64,000 nucleotides of DNA. It comes from Diphasiastrum complanatum. Taxonomy: Eukaryota > Streptophyta > Lycopodiopsida > Lycopodiales > Lycopodiaceae. A program made the position numbers and the translations under genes. Shown here piece after piece: positions 51,240 to 62,270 of this stretch (within the stretch, counting starts at the first letter, position 1; every line of letters starts with the position of its first letter). The notes under the pieces were generated by a model, which had not been told where the DNA came from, did not search any database, and saw nothing but the letters and a program-made list of their open reading frames with translations. The DNA is taken from the NCBI GenBank assembly GCA_029204225.1, contig CM055094.1, positions 27,266,107 through 27,330,106 of the forward strand, in the 5' to 3' direction.

Positions 51240-52959
51240 AGTCCAGAAAATTTTCACCAAGAACACAGGCATTTTATCAATGAAATCACTTAAAATTGAC
51301 GTCATAACATAGTTTACTAGCAGTTCAGAAACTAGAGGATTACAAAGTCGAGGGGAAACTCTTTGTTAAGATCATCCAATGCGTAGCTTTTTCCTGAAGC
51401 ACAGGATTGGCTAGTTGGAACGTATAGCCTGTTCAAATGTTCTTTTAGAGTTCTAAGAAGGCCAGCATACTTTTTTTCTCCAGGCTTCTGAAAAGCCAAT
51501 GCTTTGAATCCGACATATTCAACCGGAATCGTCTAAGGCAGATGCCACTTCAGGGACCAAATTTCTATTCCGCAAGTCTTTTTATCTATTGATTTAGACA
51601 TCTCAACTAACAGACAAGTGTTCATTATTTCTTTGAATGTTCTACATTTTAGCTGTCCCAAAGGGATTGCACTCAGAATTCAGTGCTCAAGTTGTAGCTT
51701 ACATGAGAAACTAGAACAACTGACTGCATTTTTAACCTTGAAGTTGATATGCTTAAACTCACAAATGAATAATGTATAGTTTTTTAAGTTTTTCCAATCA
51801 TGCTTGTAATTACGAGGAGAAAATTACAACAACAAACTTCTAAGACTCACCATTTTTGAATTCTTATCAACATCTTTCACATTTCACACTAAAAATGATC
51901 TGCATTTCTTATGATGCTCTGTAGAGTGCAAACAAATTACAATGAGAAGAAAGGATGAATGCTATTTTTTGTATGGATTTTGGACGAATGGAGAGTTTTG
52001 AGATTTTGACACAGATAGCATTCAAGCTAATCTTAGTCTTTCCTTAATGCAACTGACAAGCTATGTTCAGTTCTTTTGCTATCTAGTACTTATATTGAGG
52101 AAAACAATTTCATAGATAGGTGATTGTTATGTTGTAGTTTTCTTCGTTTGGAGCTGGGAGCTGCATCCACGTATGGTGTCACAAAAACTTAAGTAGGTGT
52201 TATTTTCACATCTCAATAGTGCAACCATAGGGTCCTATGAATGATGAGCTTGGTTACAAAGTTTTAAACATTTAATTGCATGCCAAAACTATTAATCTTT
52301 GGCAAATGTACATTCAAAGGAAACCTATGAGGTAATCCACTTATGAAGTGTGGATTAACTAACTAGTGGTCCACTCCACAGGTCTATGGACCATTTTGGT
52401 AGCTAAGCTTACAACACCATTGAAGGTTCTTGATGCAAAGCTTTGGATCATGAAGGTCGTTGATCCACATGGTTAATATTGCAACCTTTAAAGAATTTTC
52501 CTTTCTAGGTACAATGAGTTGTAAAGTGTTGTTATTGCAACAAATGTTTTTTGATTAGATATGCTTAGGATGAACTAGGCTGAGAAGAATCGAAAGGTTC
52601 ATGATGGCGTTAAGAGTTCACAAACCAATTAGAGTATCGAAGCATAAAAATGGTTCCTAAGGAGAATCTCTCTGGATAATGAAGGATGACAATGGCAAGA
52701 TCCTGAATCTTAATCAAGAGGGAGTTGTTATTGATGTTGAACTGATGAAACATTATTAAATTAGGGAGATGAAGGCCATTTGTGATTGGAGAAGCCCATG
52801 TTGCTCAAGAGGATGCTAGGACATCAATAGCCTAACCAGGCCACATCAAGCACTTACCAATGAGTCATTAGCAATTCCATATAAATCCACTGAGATGACA
52901 TCTTTAAAAACTCACTAAGTTTCTTATAAAGAGAGAGATAAGGTGATATGAAGTTTATC
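51240..52959. other. 3' flank of ABCC, no gene
   Basis: AT-rich. The first few hundred bases should contain the 3' UTR and poly(A) site, but no strong aataaa signal stands out. No conserved frame. Confidence 0.4.
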
Positions 52960-53600
52960 TAAGAGAAACAATTGGGATTATTATTGATTCCAAAAGGAAC
53001 CCGTTATATGTAGATATATGGACTTGTCTTGAAATCTGGATTGATAGAATATTTGGAGTACTTTTGGAATTCTCTAAGGAACCTAAAGATCAATCCGTTA
53101 TGAGATGGATGGGGGAAAATAAATTCATGAGAGTTTATTCATGAATGGTGTTGATGGATATATAGATCCAACTTATTCTTGTATGGTTGAAAATTTACTA
53201 ATCACGAATATGATAGATTTGTATCATGATTAGGAAGTTTTATTACAAGAAGAGGATTCTTGAACCTTGACTCATATTCCTTGCTGATAGAGTTAGTCAA
53301 CTTGATCTTAGTGGGGAATTGGGATCCGAGAGACGTTGATGCAAAGAGAAAATTTCAAGATTAATAGTATATCCTTTTGATATAATCAGTAGAAGAGATT
53401 ATTGTTTGACTCATTAAGGGATAGCACTCTTTGGAAAATAATGTTCTCTGGGAATAAAGTAATAGGATTCTCAGTAAACTTGATTACATGCACAAGTCAT
53501 GTGGGATTTGTGGAGATGTGCTATGTGGTGAATCATTGTTGAATCATGACTTTTTGCACAATCTCATAGTCCTGGGGATCCATTATGAATTCTTTTGACA
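52960..53600 (+). repeat. Diverged dispersed repeat, copy 2
   Basis: Matches the reverse complement of 27080-27640 in several ordered blocks. A protein-like stretch without ATG, at about 52988-53146, reads IDSKRNPLYVDIWTCLEIWI and then SVMRWMGENKFMRVYS before a stop. This hints at an old coding sequence that I cannot name. Stops are frequent afterwards. Confidence 0.45.
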
Positions 53601-54929
53601 ATGCATAAACTTAATGGAAATAAAAAAGCATAGGCCTATCAATCTTTAGTTAATAAGATATCTCTATTAGAGTTCAACTTATTAACTTAGGAAGATTTAG
53701 AATTGGATTGAATGTGGTGTTACATTTATAAAGGCCTACACCTCAACATTCAAGATTTTCTAAATTGGGCCCAACTAACCGAGTCATGAGCGAGTTAGTT
53801 TGGTGATCGCACAGTATGAAATTATTCACCAATATTGTTGATCGGATGTATCGCTTATAAGTCACAATCCTTGGTGAATTTTTATAGATGGATTTGTGTT
53901 TAGAATACACGAGAAATTTTGGTTTGATTTATTTCTCGATGGGAAATAAGATTAGGTTGTTTTGGACTATCCCGAAAACTCGAGGGGTAGTTGGATAGTC
54001 AGCAAAGATCAAAAGGCAAAGCTTCACGTCATCAAATTTAGGAGACCTTAAGTTATTCTAGATATGAACTTAAAAGTGATGTTATCTAGATGTATTCTGA
54101 ATTGAACGCAATGTATATTGAGTAATAATACAAATTGTTTAATATATTTTCCAATTAGAGTCTAAGGTTGAGTTAATCTTTTTTAAGTCAGGAGCTTTCC
54201 TTATGGAAAGGACTTACAACAGTGACTCATACGTCTTCAGAGAGTAGTAATGTTCACATTTTTTGAACACTCTGGTATGTTATTCTCTTATTATGTGAGA
54301 TTGAAAACTATATGAATTATCATTAACGAATCATAATCCACATTATAATCATTGTACGAGCACTTGATCTTTGGCTTACCAATTTGAACTCCTGAAAGGA
54401 ATTCAAGAGCCTCCTACTTTTCGTGTATTATGACTCAAGATGAGTTCACAATGAAAAAATGATCTTGATTTTGGAAATCAATTGGACATATTGAGAATAA
54501 TCATCAAATAGGACCATTTTCAAACCAGAAAGAATACTTGATTCATGAACTCAATGAATAGCTACAAGGGTATTTGGTTTGAGAAGGGTTATACATAAGA
54601 CTTTCTTGGAAAGTCTTAGAACGGACTTCTCTAACTTTAAGGTGTAAGGTCAAAACTTGAATAAGAGGGTAAGAATGTCATGGCTCTGACCCTAGATTTA
54701 TATCTCATAAGGTGGTCAAAAGGTCTACCTCAGCCTATAAGTTAATTATGATTATGCGGGGTTGGGTCCGCTAGATGTAGGAGATGCCATAAAGATAACC
54801 TTTTCCAAGATTTTCATTATTAGCCTAAGAAGTCCATACCAATGTTGGGCAGGTATATAGGTGCCCTCGACTAGTATATGCAATGGTATCAACAATGGTA
54901 TCAGAGAACATACCCACCCGATATATGAT
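53601..54929. other. No recognisable gene
   Basis: AT-rich with many stops in all frames; no motif or repeat boundary recognised. Confidence 0.35.
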
Positions 54930-55768
54930 TTTGTGATACTACGGTTTCCGAGTGTCCACGTTGTAGAGTTTGTATGCCTTGTGATCTGGAGAATAGCCGA
55001 TGAAGATCGATTTTCTACTGGTGTCGTCCAGCTTCTTTCTTAGATCTTCAAGAACCTGAGCATAGGCAATGCATCCACACACTCTGATATGCTTGAGTGA
55101 TGGCTTCGATCCTATTCACACCTCATAGGGTGTTTTGCCATTCAGAGCCTTGGTGATGGATCGATTTTGTAAATAGGTTGTTGTAGTAACAGCTTCTGTC
55201 CAAACGTTCTTTGGAAGAGAGGCATGGGCCATCATGCTTTTGGCACTCTCGATGAGTGACCGATTCTTCCTTTCAGCTACACCATTGGACTGAGGTGAGT
55301 AGTTGGTAGTGTATTGATAATGTATTCCATTTGCCTCGTAGAAGTCCTTGAATTTGGTGGAGATGAATTCTCCCCCTCGATCAGTACGTAGAGCCTTGAT
55401 CTTTCTTTGAGTATGATTTTTAGCAGACACCTTGAACTGTTTGAAAAACTTGAATGCTTCGGATTTGTTCTTCAAGAAATAGGTAATAGTTTGTCGAGAG
55501 AAATCATCAATGAAACTTAGGAAATAAAGGGCTCTGTCGAAGTAGTCTGCATTGGGCCACAAATGTCGCTATGTACAAGATCAAGCAAACCTTTAGAAGT
55601 ATGAATTGAATCAAACATGAAAGGACTTCTTGCATGTTTGCTGATGATACAGCTTTCACAAAGAGAAGTCGGTTTGCTCACAGAAGGAACATCTTGCACT
55701 AAATTCCGAGTCGACATTTGCTGAATACTATTGAAATTTAGATGGCCTAATCTGAAATGCCAGAGCAT
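54930..55768 (-). pseudogene. Copia relic D: GAG-pre-integrase and integrase
   Basis: From 55768 down: MLWHFRLGHLNFNSIQQMST (GAG-pre-integrase with the H..LGH zinc ligands), CESCIISKHARSPF (CX2C), and LDLVHSDICGPMQT with the first catalytic Asp. After one frame shift at about 55560: FIDDFSRQTITYFLKNKSEA, KALRTDRGGEFISTKF (second Asp) and YSPQSNGVAERKNRSLIES (catalytic Glu). Then ASLPKNVWTEAV, and after another shift IAYAQVLEDLRKK-like and GYSPDHKAYKLYN-like pieces to about 54930. All three DDE residues are kept, but the two frame shifts break the protein. It is very close to the plus-strand element at 58.9-60.3 kb. Confidence 0.85.
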
Positions 55769-55773
55769 ATCAA

Positions 55774-56655
55774 TTGATTCAGAAGTTGATTAAGAAATCT
55801 GAAATGTCAGAGCAGGTCAAGAAAGAAGTGGTTTTTGATGCGAAAGATCCAATGGAAAAAGGCAAGTTTGATGCTGAAATTCCTAAGAGAGTACCTAAGT
55901 GGTACTTATCAGTTACAGGTGAGGCTAAGAAGGGAGATAGTACCGAATCTAATAAACAGGGAGAGCTTAGAAGGTCAAGCAAAAATTGGAAACCTTCTAC
56001 AAGGTTAGAGATGAATCTAGCCCTAATGGGTTCCGTGTTTAAGGCTCAAGAACCAAAAACCTTTCATGAAGCTAAGGAGAACAAGGAGTGGCGTGTAGCT
56101 ATGGAAATAGAAATGGAGGCCATATCGAAAAATAGGACGTGGAACTTGGTTGAGCTACCTGATGGTAAAACACCTATCACTTGCAAATGGATTTATAAGA
56201 TCAAATATGGAGCGGATGGGCAACTCAACAAGTACAAAGCACGGTTGGTTGCGAGAGGATTTGAGTAGCATGAAAGTATTGATTTTGAGAAAACCTTCAC
56301 ACCTGTAACTAAGATGGTAACTATACATTCTATCATTGCTATTTCTGCATTCTATGGTTGGAAGATCCAGAAAATGGACGTTAAATCTGCTTTTCTTAAT
56401 GGAGTGCTAGATGAAGAGGTGTATTCAGTACACCTCAAGGATTTGTTGAGCCAGAGAGAGAACATCTTGTTTGCAAGCTCAATAAAGCTATCTACGGATT
56501 GAAGCAAGCACCACAGGCATGGTACTCTTGCATTGATGAACACTTCAAGCAAAAAAGAATGTAAAGAGTAATGCTGATCCTAATCTTTACATTCTAAGGC
56601 AAGATTCACGTTCATTGTTTTGTACGTAGATGATTTGAATATTACAGGTAGTAAT
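55774..56655 (+). pseudogene. Copia relic E: RT, cut by an LTR after YVDD
   Basis: Frame 55774-56268: after a charged linker come KTFHEAKENKEWRVAMEIEM, AISKNRTWNLVELPDGKTPI, TCKWIYKIKYGADGQLNKYK and ARLVARGFE, then a TAG. It goes on with SIDFEKTFTPVTKM, WKIQKMDVKSAFLNGVLDEE, frame-shifted QREN...KLSTD, and at 56620 LYVDDLNITGSN. The catalytic YVDD is intact. The sequence is interrupted at 56655 by TGTTAGATT, the start of another element's LTR. The rest of RT and RNase H do not reappear in the window. Confidence 0.85.
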
Positions 56656-57510
56656 TGTTAGATTTCTTATGCTCAGTCTTAAACAAATCGTTCAAGTAAT
56701 GAGCATTCTGAAAACCGAAGGCCGACTACATGTTTTCGAACCTTCATTTTTCCTTTAAAATTTTATTGCCTTAATCATTTTTTAGGCACCTTCGTCTTTT
56801 TCTCACCTTCGCGAAAAATGCAACATAGCAGAATGCCTTAGAAACCATTGTAAGACACCTTCGCCTTTTTTGCCCCTTCGCGAAAAATGCAAGAAAGTGG
56901 CCAAAATGCCTTTAAGGCACCTTCGGCGTTTCGCCTTCTTCACTACCTTCAGTCTAAAAGCATCTTTGGGATTTACATACCTTCAGTCTAAGGGCACCTT
57001 CGGAATTTGCATATCTTTAGTCTGAGAGCACCTTCGGGTTTTTCGGGTTTTTCGCGTTTTTGCTACATTGGTAGACCGATATCACCAACTTATCATCAAC
57101 CCTAAAACAGCTGGAAAAACAAATATCCTAAAGGTGGTTACCAACTTTGTACATATGCAAAACTGGAGTAAATGGCAGCTAAGGCATAAGATATTTTTCT
57201 CTCGACACTTGTAAATATATATACTAGTTGAATCAAGCTATGTAAGTGTTACTTGAATTCCTTTTCTAGATTAGAGTTATTTGTAGCCAGCGTTATCATG
57301 CTCAGCAAGCTGAAGTTATTACTTCAAGCCAATGTACTCACTGTCGATATTTATCAGAGTGCAATTTTTGTCTCACTACTACGTTGTTCATTTGCGCAAT
57401 CTGTATGAATCATTATACTTGAATATTTATGCTGCTAACTGTTGCGTTTCCGTTCCTACGCTCAAATCTTTGAGCTTCTGCTGTCGCTCACGAATCACAG
57501 TTTTATGACA
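56656..57510 (+). repeat. 5' LTR of copia element F (855 bp)
   Basis: Starts TGTTAGATTTC inside RT relic E and ends TTTTATGACA, directly followed by the iMet primer site. The first half holds at least seven caccttcg/ccttcg words and repeated cgcgaaaaatgcaa. A tatatata box lies at about 57218. No 3' LTR was found, so the target duplication cannot be confirmed (the 5 bp before the LTR are GTAAT). Confidence 0.85.
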
Positions 57511-57522
57511 TGGTATCAGAGC
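57511..57522 (+). other. Primer binding site, iMet type, of copia element F
   Basis: TGGTATCAGAGC abuts the LTR end. Confidence 0.9.
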
Positions 57523-57596
57523 AGGCATTTCGGTAATCTGCATTTCTACTGCAGATTATCAGTTTTATTTCTATCAAGACGTCTTTCTAGCAAATG

Positions 57597-58380
57597 CGTA
57601 GCCAACAGTATTCCGACAATCGTTGTTTTTCCCAACGATCTAGTTCAACCAGAATGGATCCAAGCCAAAGAACTGTGGGACATCGTTGATGGCACAGAGC
57701 TCAAACCAGAAGGTGATGCAGCCATCATCACCAAGTGGAGACTGAGAGATGACAAGGCATTTGCCATGATCACCCTCAATATCGAAGATACTCAGATCAG
57801 CCACATATATGCTGCTCAGACTGCTAAGGATGCATGGGACATCCTAGCAACTCTCTACGACATTAGAGACGTTACTTCCAAACTTCATCTGAGGAAGAAA
57901 TTCTTCACCCTCAGAATGCCTGATGCAGATAGTGTTTCAAGTCACCTCAACACATTCAAAAATCTTATGGAGCAAATGACTATAACTAGCTCAATCATAG
58001 AAGATTCCGATGCACTCATGACTCTATTATCGAGTCTACCTGAAGCCTACGAAAATTGAATAATGGCAATTTCTACCCAGGAGCACCTCACTCTATCAAG
58101 AGTAATTTTGCTGCTCCTACAAGAGGAGATCAGAAGATCAGCATCCTCCTCAGGCTTAGGATCGGATCCTCAAGCTCTGTATTCAAAAATCAGAAGTTTA
58201 GATCCAAGAGATCTACAAAGTCAGGCTCTTTTAACAGGAAGAGCAACATGCAGTCTGGACCAAATTCTGGTTCAGGATCGAATTCAAGCTCTTCATCATT
58301 CCAACCAGTGCAGAAACTTTTCTTTAGATATTGTTAGAGGACTGGCCACAAAATCAAAGACTACCGAACTTTGAAGTACA
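57597..58380 (+). pseudogene. Copia F gag (UBN2-type) with damaged zinc knuckle
   Basis: In the 205-aa frame ending at 58059: VQPEWIQAKELWDIVDGTEL, KWRLRDDKAFAMITLNIED, AKDAWDILATLYD and MPDADSVSSHLNTFKNLMEQ, then SSLPEAYEN and a stop where the family goes on. This is a clear UBN2 gag core. Downstream frames (58063-58374) are Ser/Arg-rich. The knuckle reads FFRYC, stop, RTGHKIKDY, with one Cys lost to a stop. Gag would form the particle; this copy is broken. Confidence 0.82.
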
Positions 58381-58499
58381 ACAACGAAAAGAAGAAGTAG
58401 TTCAAACAACAAGCACATAGTGCTACAACCAGTCACTCAAATCAGCAACAAGAAGAAAAAGAAGATGAAGCAGCTTTCATGACCAAAGTCAGAGAACAA

Positions 58500-59285
58500 T
58501 AGGATATCGATTTCTGGTATCTAGATTTCGGAGCAACTCAACACATGACTCACCATCGTGACTGGTTCAAAGACTACAAGTCATTCACCCACTCTTGAGT
58601 TGTGCAACTTGGAAACAACTCATCACATTCAATCGAAGGTGAAGGAACAATCATGGTTGAATTCAAAAGAGGTGAAATGAAGTTGTTGTCCAACGTTCTC
58701 CATGTTCCAAATATGACCAAAAATCTACTCTCAGTTAGTAGAATCACCGATTCAGGTTGGAGGGTCGAATTCGATACAGAAGACTGCACAATTCTTGACA
58801 ATTCTCAGAAGATCCTAGCCTATAGAAGAATAAGCGGCCATTGTTATTTTTCTAATAGTCAAGCTCTTCACATAGCTACTTCTGAATCAACTGATATGCT
58901 ATGGCATTTCAGACTTGGCCATCTTAACTTCAACAATATTCAGCAAATGTCAACTCAGCGTCTAGTACAAGATTTGCCTTCAGTCAGCAAGCCAACTTCT
59001 CCATGCGAAGGCTATATTATCAGCAAGCATGCTAGGAGTCCCTTCAGTTCAGACTCAGTTCATATATCCAAGGGCTTGCTTGACCTTGTACATAGCGACA
59101 TTTGTGGCCCAATGCAGACTTCCACAGGGAGAGCTCTCTATTTCCTAATCTTCATCGGCGACTTCTCTCGAAGGACTGCAATCTACTATCTGAAGAACAA
59201 ATCAGAAGCATTCAAGTTCTTTATGCAGTTCAAGACGTCTGCCAAAAACCAGGCCTAGAGGAAGATCAAGGCTCTACGCACAGAT
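58500..59285 (+). pseudogene. Copia F protease and integrase N-terminal part
   Basis: Protease: DIDFWYLDFGATQHMTHH, where the active-site D-S-G-A is D-F-G-A, so catalysis is lost; then KLLSNVLHVPNMTKNLLSVS. Pre-integrase: MLWHFRLGHLNFNNIQQMST. Integrase: SKGLLDLVHSDICGPMQTST and LIFIGDFSRRTAIYYLKNKS, where the second residue of FIDDFSR is Gly. A TAG follows KNQA, then KIKALRTD. The frame is cut exactly after RTD at 59285 by a solo LTR. Confidence 0.83.
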
Positions 59286-59899
59286 TGTCAAAATATTGGA
59301 AAAATCTATCTAATGTTGTGAGTAGGGGTCCTAAAAATGCCAAAGATGAATTAAGCTTTTTTGGCTTAGTAAAGACCCATCTTAGAATAAAATATTCAAG
59401 ATAGGTAGAAGTAGAAACTCGAGCTACCATAGGAATTGCCATTTGTACCTTACATGCCACATTTAATGCATGAAAAGACTAGGTGGCACAATTAGACATA
59501 GTGAGGTGGCTTGAATAAGTCTAGATAGCCTGAGAGGTGGATCCACAACTCCAATTCAACTCAAAGTAGGAGGAGAGTCCATGGACCTATATATATGTGA
59601 TGTACTCTCATTGAGAATATGATGAAATTTGTGTGTAATGCAAATTTGGAGACGAGCTCTTTGTGCCCTCTCTCTCTACAAGAGTTTTGTACTTCCTATT
59701 TCATCTCTCTAGCCGAGTTGAGACATTTATGATGCTTAGTCTTATGTTTTGTTGATAGATCTTGTTTGTAACACAATAATATTTCTTGTATGACCAGCTT
59801 TCCTATTGACAACCAATGCTAGTCTGATCTTTATGGTATTATTGGGCTTAGGAGATCAAAAGTACATGTGTAGGGCATCCCACACGTGTGAATTCAACA
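59286..59899 (+). mobile_element. Solo LTR inserted in copia F integrase (614 bp, TSD CAGAT)
   Basis: Begins TGTCAAAATATTGG and ends GAATTCAACA. It is flanked by CAGAT at 59281-59285 and 59900-59904. Removing it with one CAGAT restores the integrase reading RTDGGGEYIS. It carries a tatatatatg box near 59590, a CT-rich stretch near 59670 and an acacgtgtgaa motif at its end like that in the 7789 and 12736 LTRs. No interior sequence is present, so LTR-LTR recombination removed it. Strand is set by the TATA box. Confidence 0.88.
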
Positions 59900-60740
59900 C
59901 AGATGGAGGGGGAGAGTACATCTCCACATAATTCAAGAAATTCTGCAAGGCCAATGGGATACATCAACAATATACAACCAGTTACTCACCTCAGTCCAAT
60001 GGTGTAGCTGAATGGAAGAATCGAACACTCATCAAAAGTGCCAAGAGCATGATGGCCCATGCCTCTCTTCCAAAGAAATTCTGGGTAGAAGCTGTTACTA
60101 CAACTGCCTATTCACAGAATCAATCCATCACTAAAGTCCTGAATGGCAAGACAACTTATGAGGTGTGGAAAGGATCAAAACCATCACTCATATATATTTG
60201 AGTGTTTGGATGCATCGCTTTCGCTCAAATTCCTGAAGATCTAAGAAGAAAGCTAGATAATAAGAGCAAGAAGACGATTTTCATCAGCTATTCCCCAAAT
60301 TACAGGGCATAAAAGCTCTACAATTTGGATACCGAGAAGGCATTCACCAGTAGAGATGTCATTTTTGTGGAAGACCAGTTCATCTATCACAAAGGAAAAG
60401 TTGTTGATAATTCCGACCCAAGGATCGAGCAACCAGACAATTCCGATACAGGGCTTCAACTGGTGAATAATGACAATGACTCAGACAATGAGTCAGAACC
60501 TCAACGATTTAACCCACATCAGAAGATCGAAGTTCAAACCAGAAGTTCGAACAGGTCCAAACAGCCTCCATCCATATTTATGGATGATTCGACTTGCTAC
60601 TTTGTATAGGAACCAACCACCATTTCTGAGACAATGTCTACTCCTAATACTGACCAGTGGAAGGCAACGATGGACACCAAATTTGATTCTCTTATGAAGA
60701 TTTAAACATGGACAGTCACTGAGCTGCCAAAGGACAGAAA
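59900..60740 (+). pseudogene. Copia F integrase C-terminal part and start of RT
   Basis: Continues GGGEYIST, stop, FKKFCKANGIHQQYTTSYSP, then QSNGVAEWKNRTLIKSAKSM, where the Glu of the DDE triad is kept and Arg of AERKNR is Trp. Then SLPKKFWVEAVTTTAYSQN, FGCIAFAQIPEDLRRKLDNK, FISYSPNYRA, stop, KLYNLDTEKAFTSRDVIFVE and a linker with RSSNRSKQPPSIFMDDSTCY. After a stop: STPNTDQWKATMDTKFDSLM and TWTVTELPKDRK, the RT start. It then jumps to RNase H. Confidence 0.82.
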
Positions 60741-60746
60741 GAGGAG

Positions 60747-61330
60747 ATGAAGCGGTACCCATTTCAATCCATCATCGGCTCACTGATGTACACAATGATC
60801 TGCACGCAATCAGACCTTGCATATTCGATCAGTGCACTCAACCAGTTCCTGTCAAATTCAGGCTTAACTTATTGGAAGGCACTAACAAAGGTCATGAAGT
60901 ACATCCAAGCAACGAAAACTCTCAGCATCTGCTACAGAGGTAGCCACACTGCCAACATCCTTGAAGCCTACACAGATTATGATTGGGTAGGAGATGCAAC
61001 TTCTGGATTTGTATTCTTATACAACGAAGGCCCAATCTCATGGAACAGCCAGAAGCATACCTCAGTTGCATTATCATCAACGGAATCCGAATACATAGTT
61101 GCCACAAATGCAATTAAAGAGGCAATCTGGCTAAGGCAACTGCTTTTAGACCTCAACCTTGCACAATCACTTTCCCCAACAATGTATTGTGACAGTCAAA
61201 GTACAATAGCGCTATCTCTCAAAGCAAACATATAAAAATCAGGTATCATTACCTTAGAGAGAAAGTGCACATCAAGGAAGTAGCATTGGTTTTCTGTAGA
61301 ACAAACTACATGGCAGTAGATGCTCATTCT
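60747..61330 (+). pseudogene. Copia F RNase H
   Basis: A 162-aa open frame (60747-61235): YPFQSIIGSLMYTMICTQSD, LAYSISALNQFLSNSGLTYW, LEAYTDYDWVGDATSGFVFL (catalytic Asp; the usual TRKST before SGF is shortened), SWNSQKHTSVALSSTESEYI (catalytic Glu) and MYCDSQSTIALS. A frame shift near 61230 leads to YHYLREKVHIKEVALVF-like text and then NYMAVDAHS. There is no LTR after it. RNase H is the best-kept domain here, but RT before it is deleted. Confidence 0.85.
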
Positions 61331-61364
61331 TTTTCTCATTAATCTTTATTTCTAAATTGTTGTT

Positions 61365-61468
61365 TTTTGCTACATTTATGAATCAGATATAGTTGCTATT
61401 TATTAAATTTCTTCTATTTTTTATTTCTACTACATTTATGAATCATATACAATTGCTATTTATTATTC
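61365..61468 (+). repeat. Tandem duplication, 60-bp period
   Basis: ctacatttatgaatca.ata followed by ttgctatttatta occurs at about 61370 and 61430, nearly identical, just before a CT microsatellite. Confidence 0.75.
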
Positions 61469-61478
61469 TTTTGATTTT

Positions 61479-61483
<5 letters not shown>

Positions 61484-61557
<74 letters not shown>
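61484..61557. repeat. Microsatellite (CT)n
   Basis: About 37 uninterrupted CT units. Confidence 0.97.
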
Positions 61558-61561
<4 letters not shown>

Positions 61562-61624
61562 CTACTTCATGTTTATTCAGTTCTGTATGTTCTTCGAGCA
61601 ATCATAGAAGGATTTTCCCCTGAC

Positions 61625-62135
61625 TTGGACACGATGTATCTTTACTCTGAAAATCTATTTTCATTCAGATAGGTGTTGTATAGTTTGTTTAACTTTGACC
61701 GATAGGATTTGACAAGGCTAAAAATGCAGCGTCGAAAGTCTATTTGGGCACTACCTTACAAATGCTTTAAAACTAGTTCATTTGGTGTGTCTCTAGTTTG
61801 GCTAAATGGGTGATTTTGTGGGGATGGGTGTGAAACAATGGTGTGGCTTGTTCTACTAGTTTGCAGCGAGCTTATAAACTTGTGGGAGCAATGGATCCTA
61901 GGTACAGTACCTGTTCGGGTCAATATTGTTTTCTAGCGATTTTTAAGACTGACTTGGATGCTCTATGTCTTTACTCTAATTATCCGAATAGGTGGTGTAT
62001 ATTTTTTTAATTTTGAGCCATTGATAGGAACTAACAGGGCCACAAATGGAATGTCAAAAATTCCATTTGGGCACTACCTTACTAATGCTGCAAAACTTGT
62101 AGTGAGCTGACACGCTTGTGGTGAGCAATGGTACA
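61625..62135 (+). repeat. Diverged tandem duplication, about 320-bp offset
   Basis: 61633-61900 and 61955-62135 share ordered blocks: tctttactct, ataggt.gtgtat, tttgggcactacctta followed by aaatgct or taatgct, and aaact.gt with gagcaatgg at the end. Roughly 70 percent by eye. No coding frame. Confidence 0.5.
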
Positions 62136-62256
62136 ATGTCATGACACCGTAAATGCTAAACTATCGATTAATGTTTTATGGTAACTTTTGAATCGCCTTT
62201 TTGAGCCATCATTAAATCAGGAAAGAATCGGCTTCTTCAAGGTCAAATCAGCGAAT

Positions 62257-62270
62257 CCCCCCCCCCCCCC
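62257..62270. repeat. Homopolymer C tract
   Basis: Fourteen consecutive C; the length is uncertain in most sequencing data. Confidence 0.9.

Larger units (their letters stand above)
56656..61330 (+). mobile_element. Copia element F, 3' truncated, internally deleted, with a nested solo LTR
   Basis: Order: LTR, primer site, gag (57597-58380), protease and integrase (58500-60320, cut by a solo LTR at 59286-59899), RT start, a large deletion at about 60740, and RNase H to about 61330. Most of RT, including YVDD, is missing between TELPKDRK and EEMKRYPFQS. There is no PPT or 3' LTR. It is a defective element inserted into copia relic E. Confidence 0.8.

Noticed and set aside
61393-61623. 76-aa frame with Ser-Leu repeats
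   Set aside because: It is translation of the CT microsatellite.
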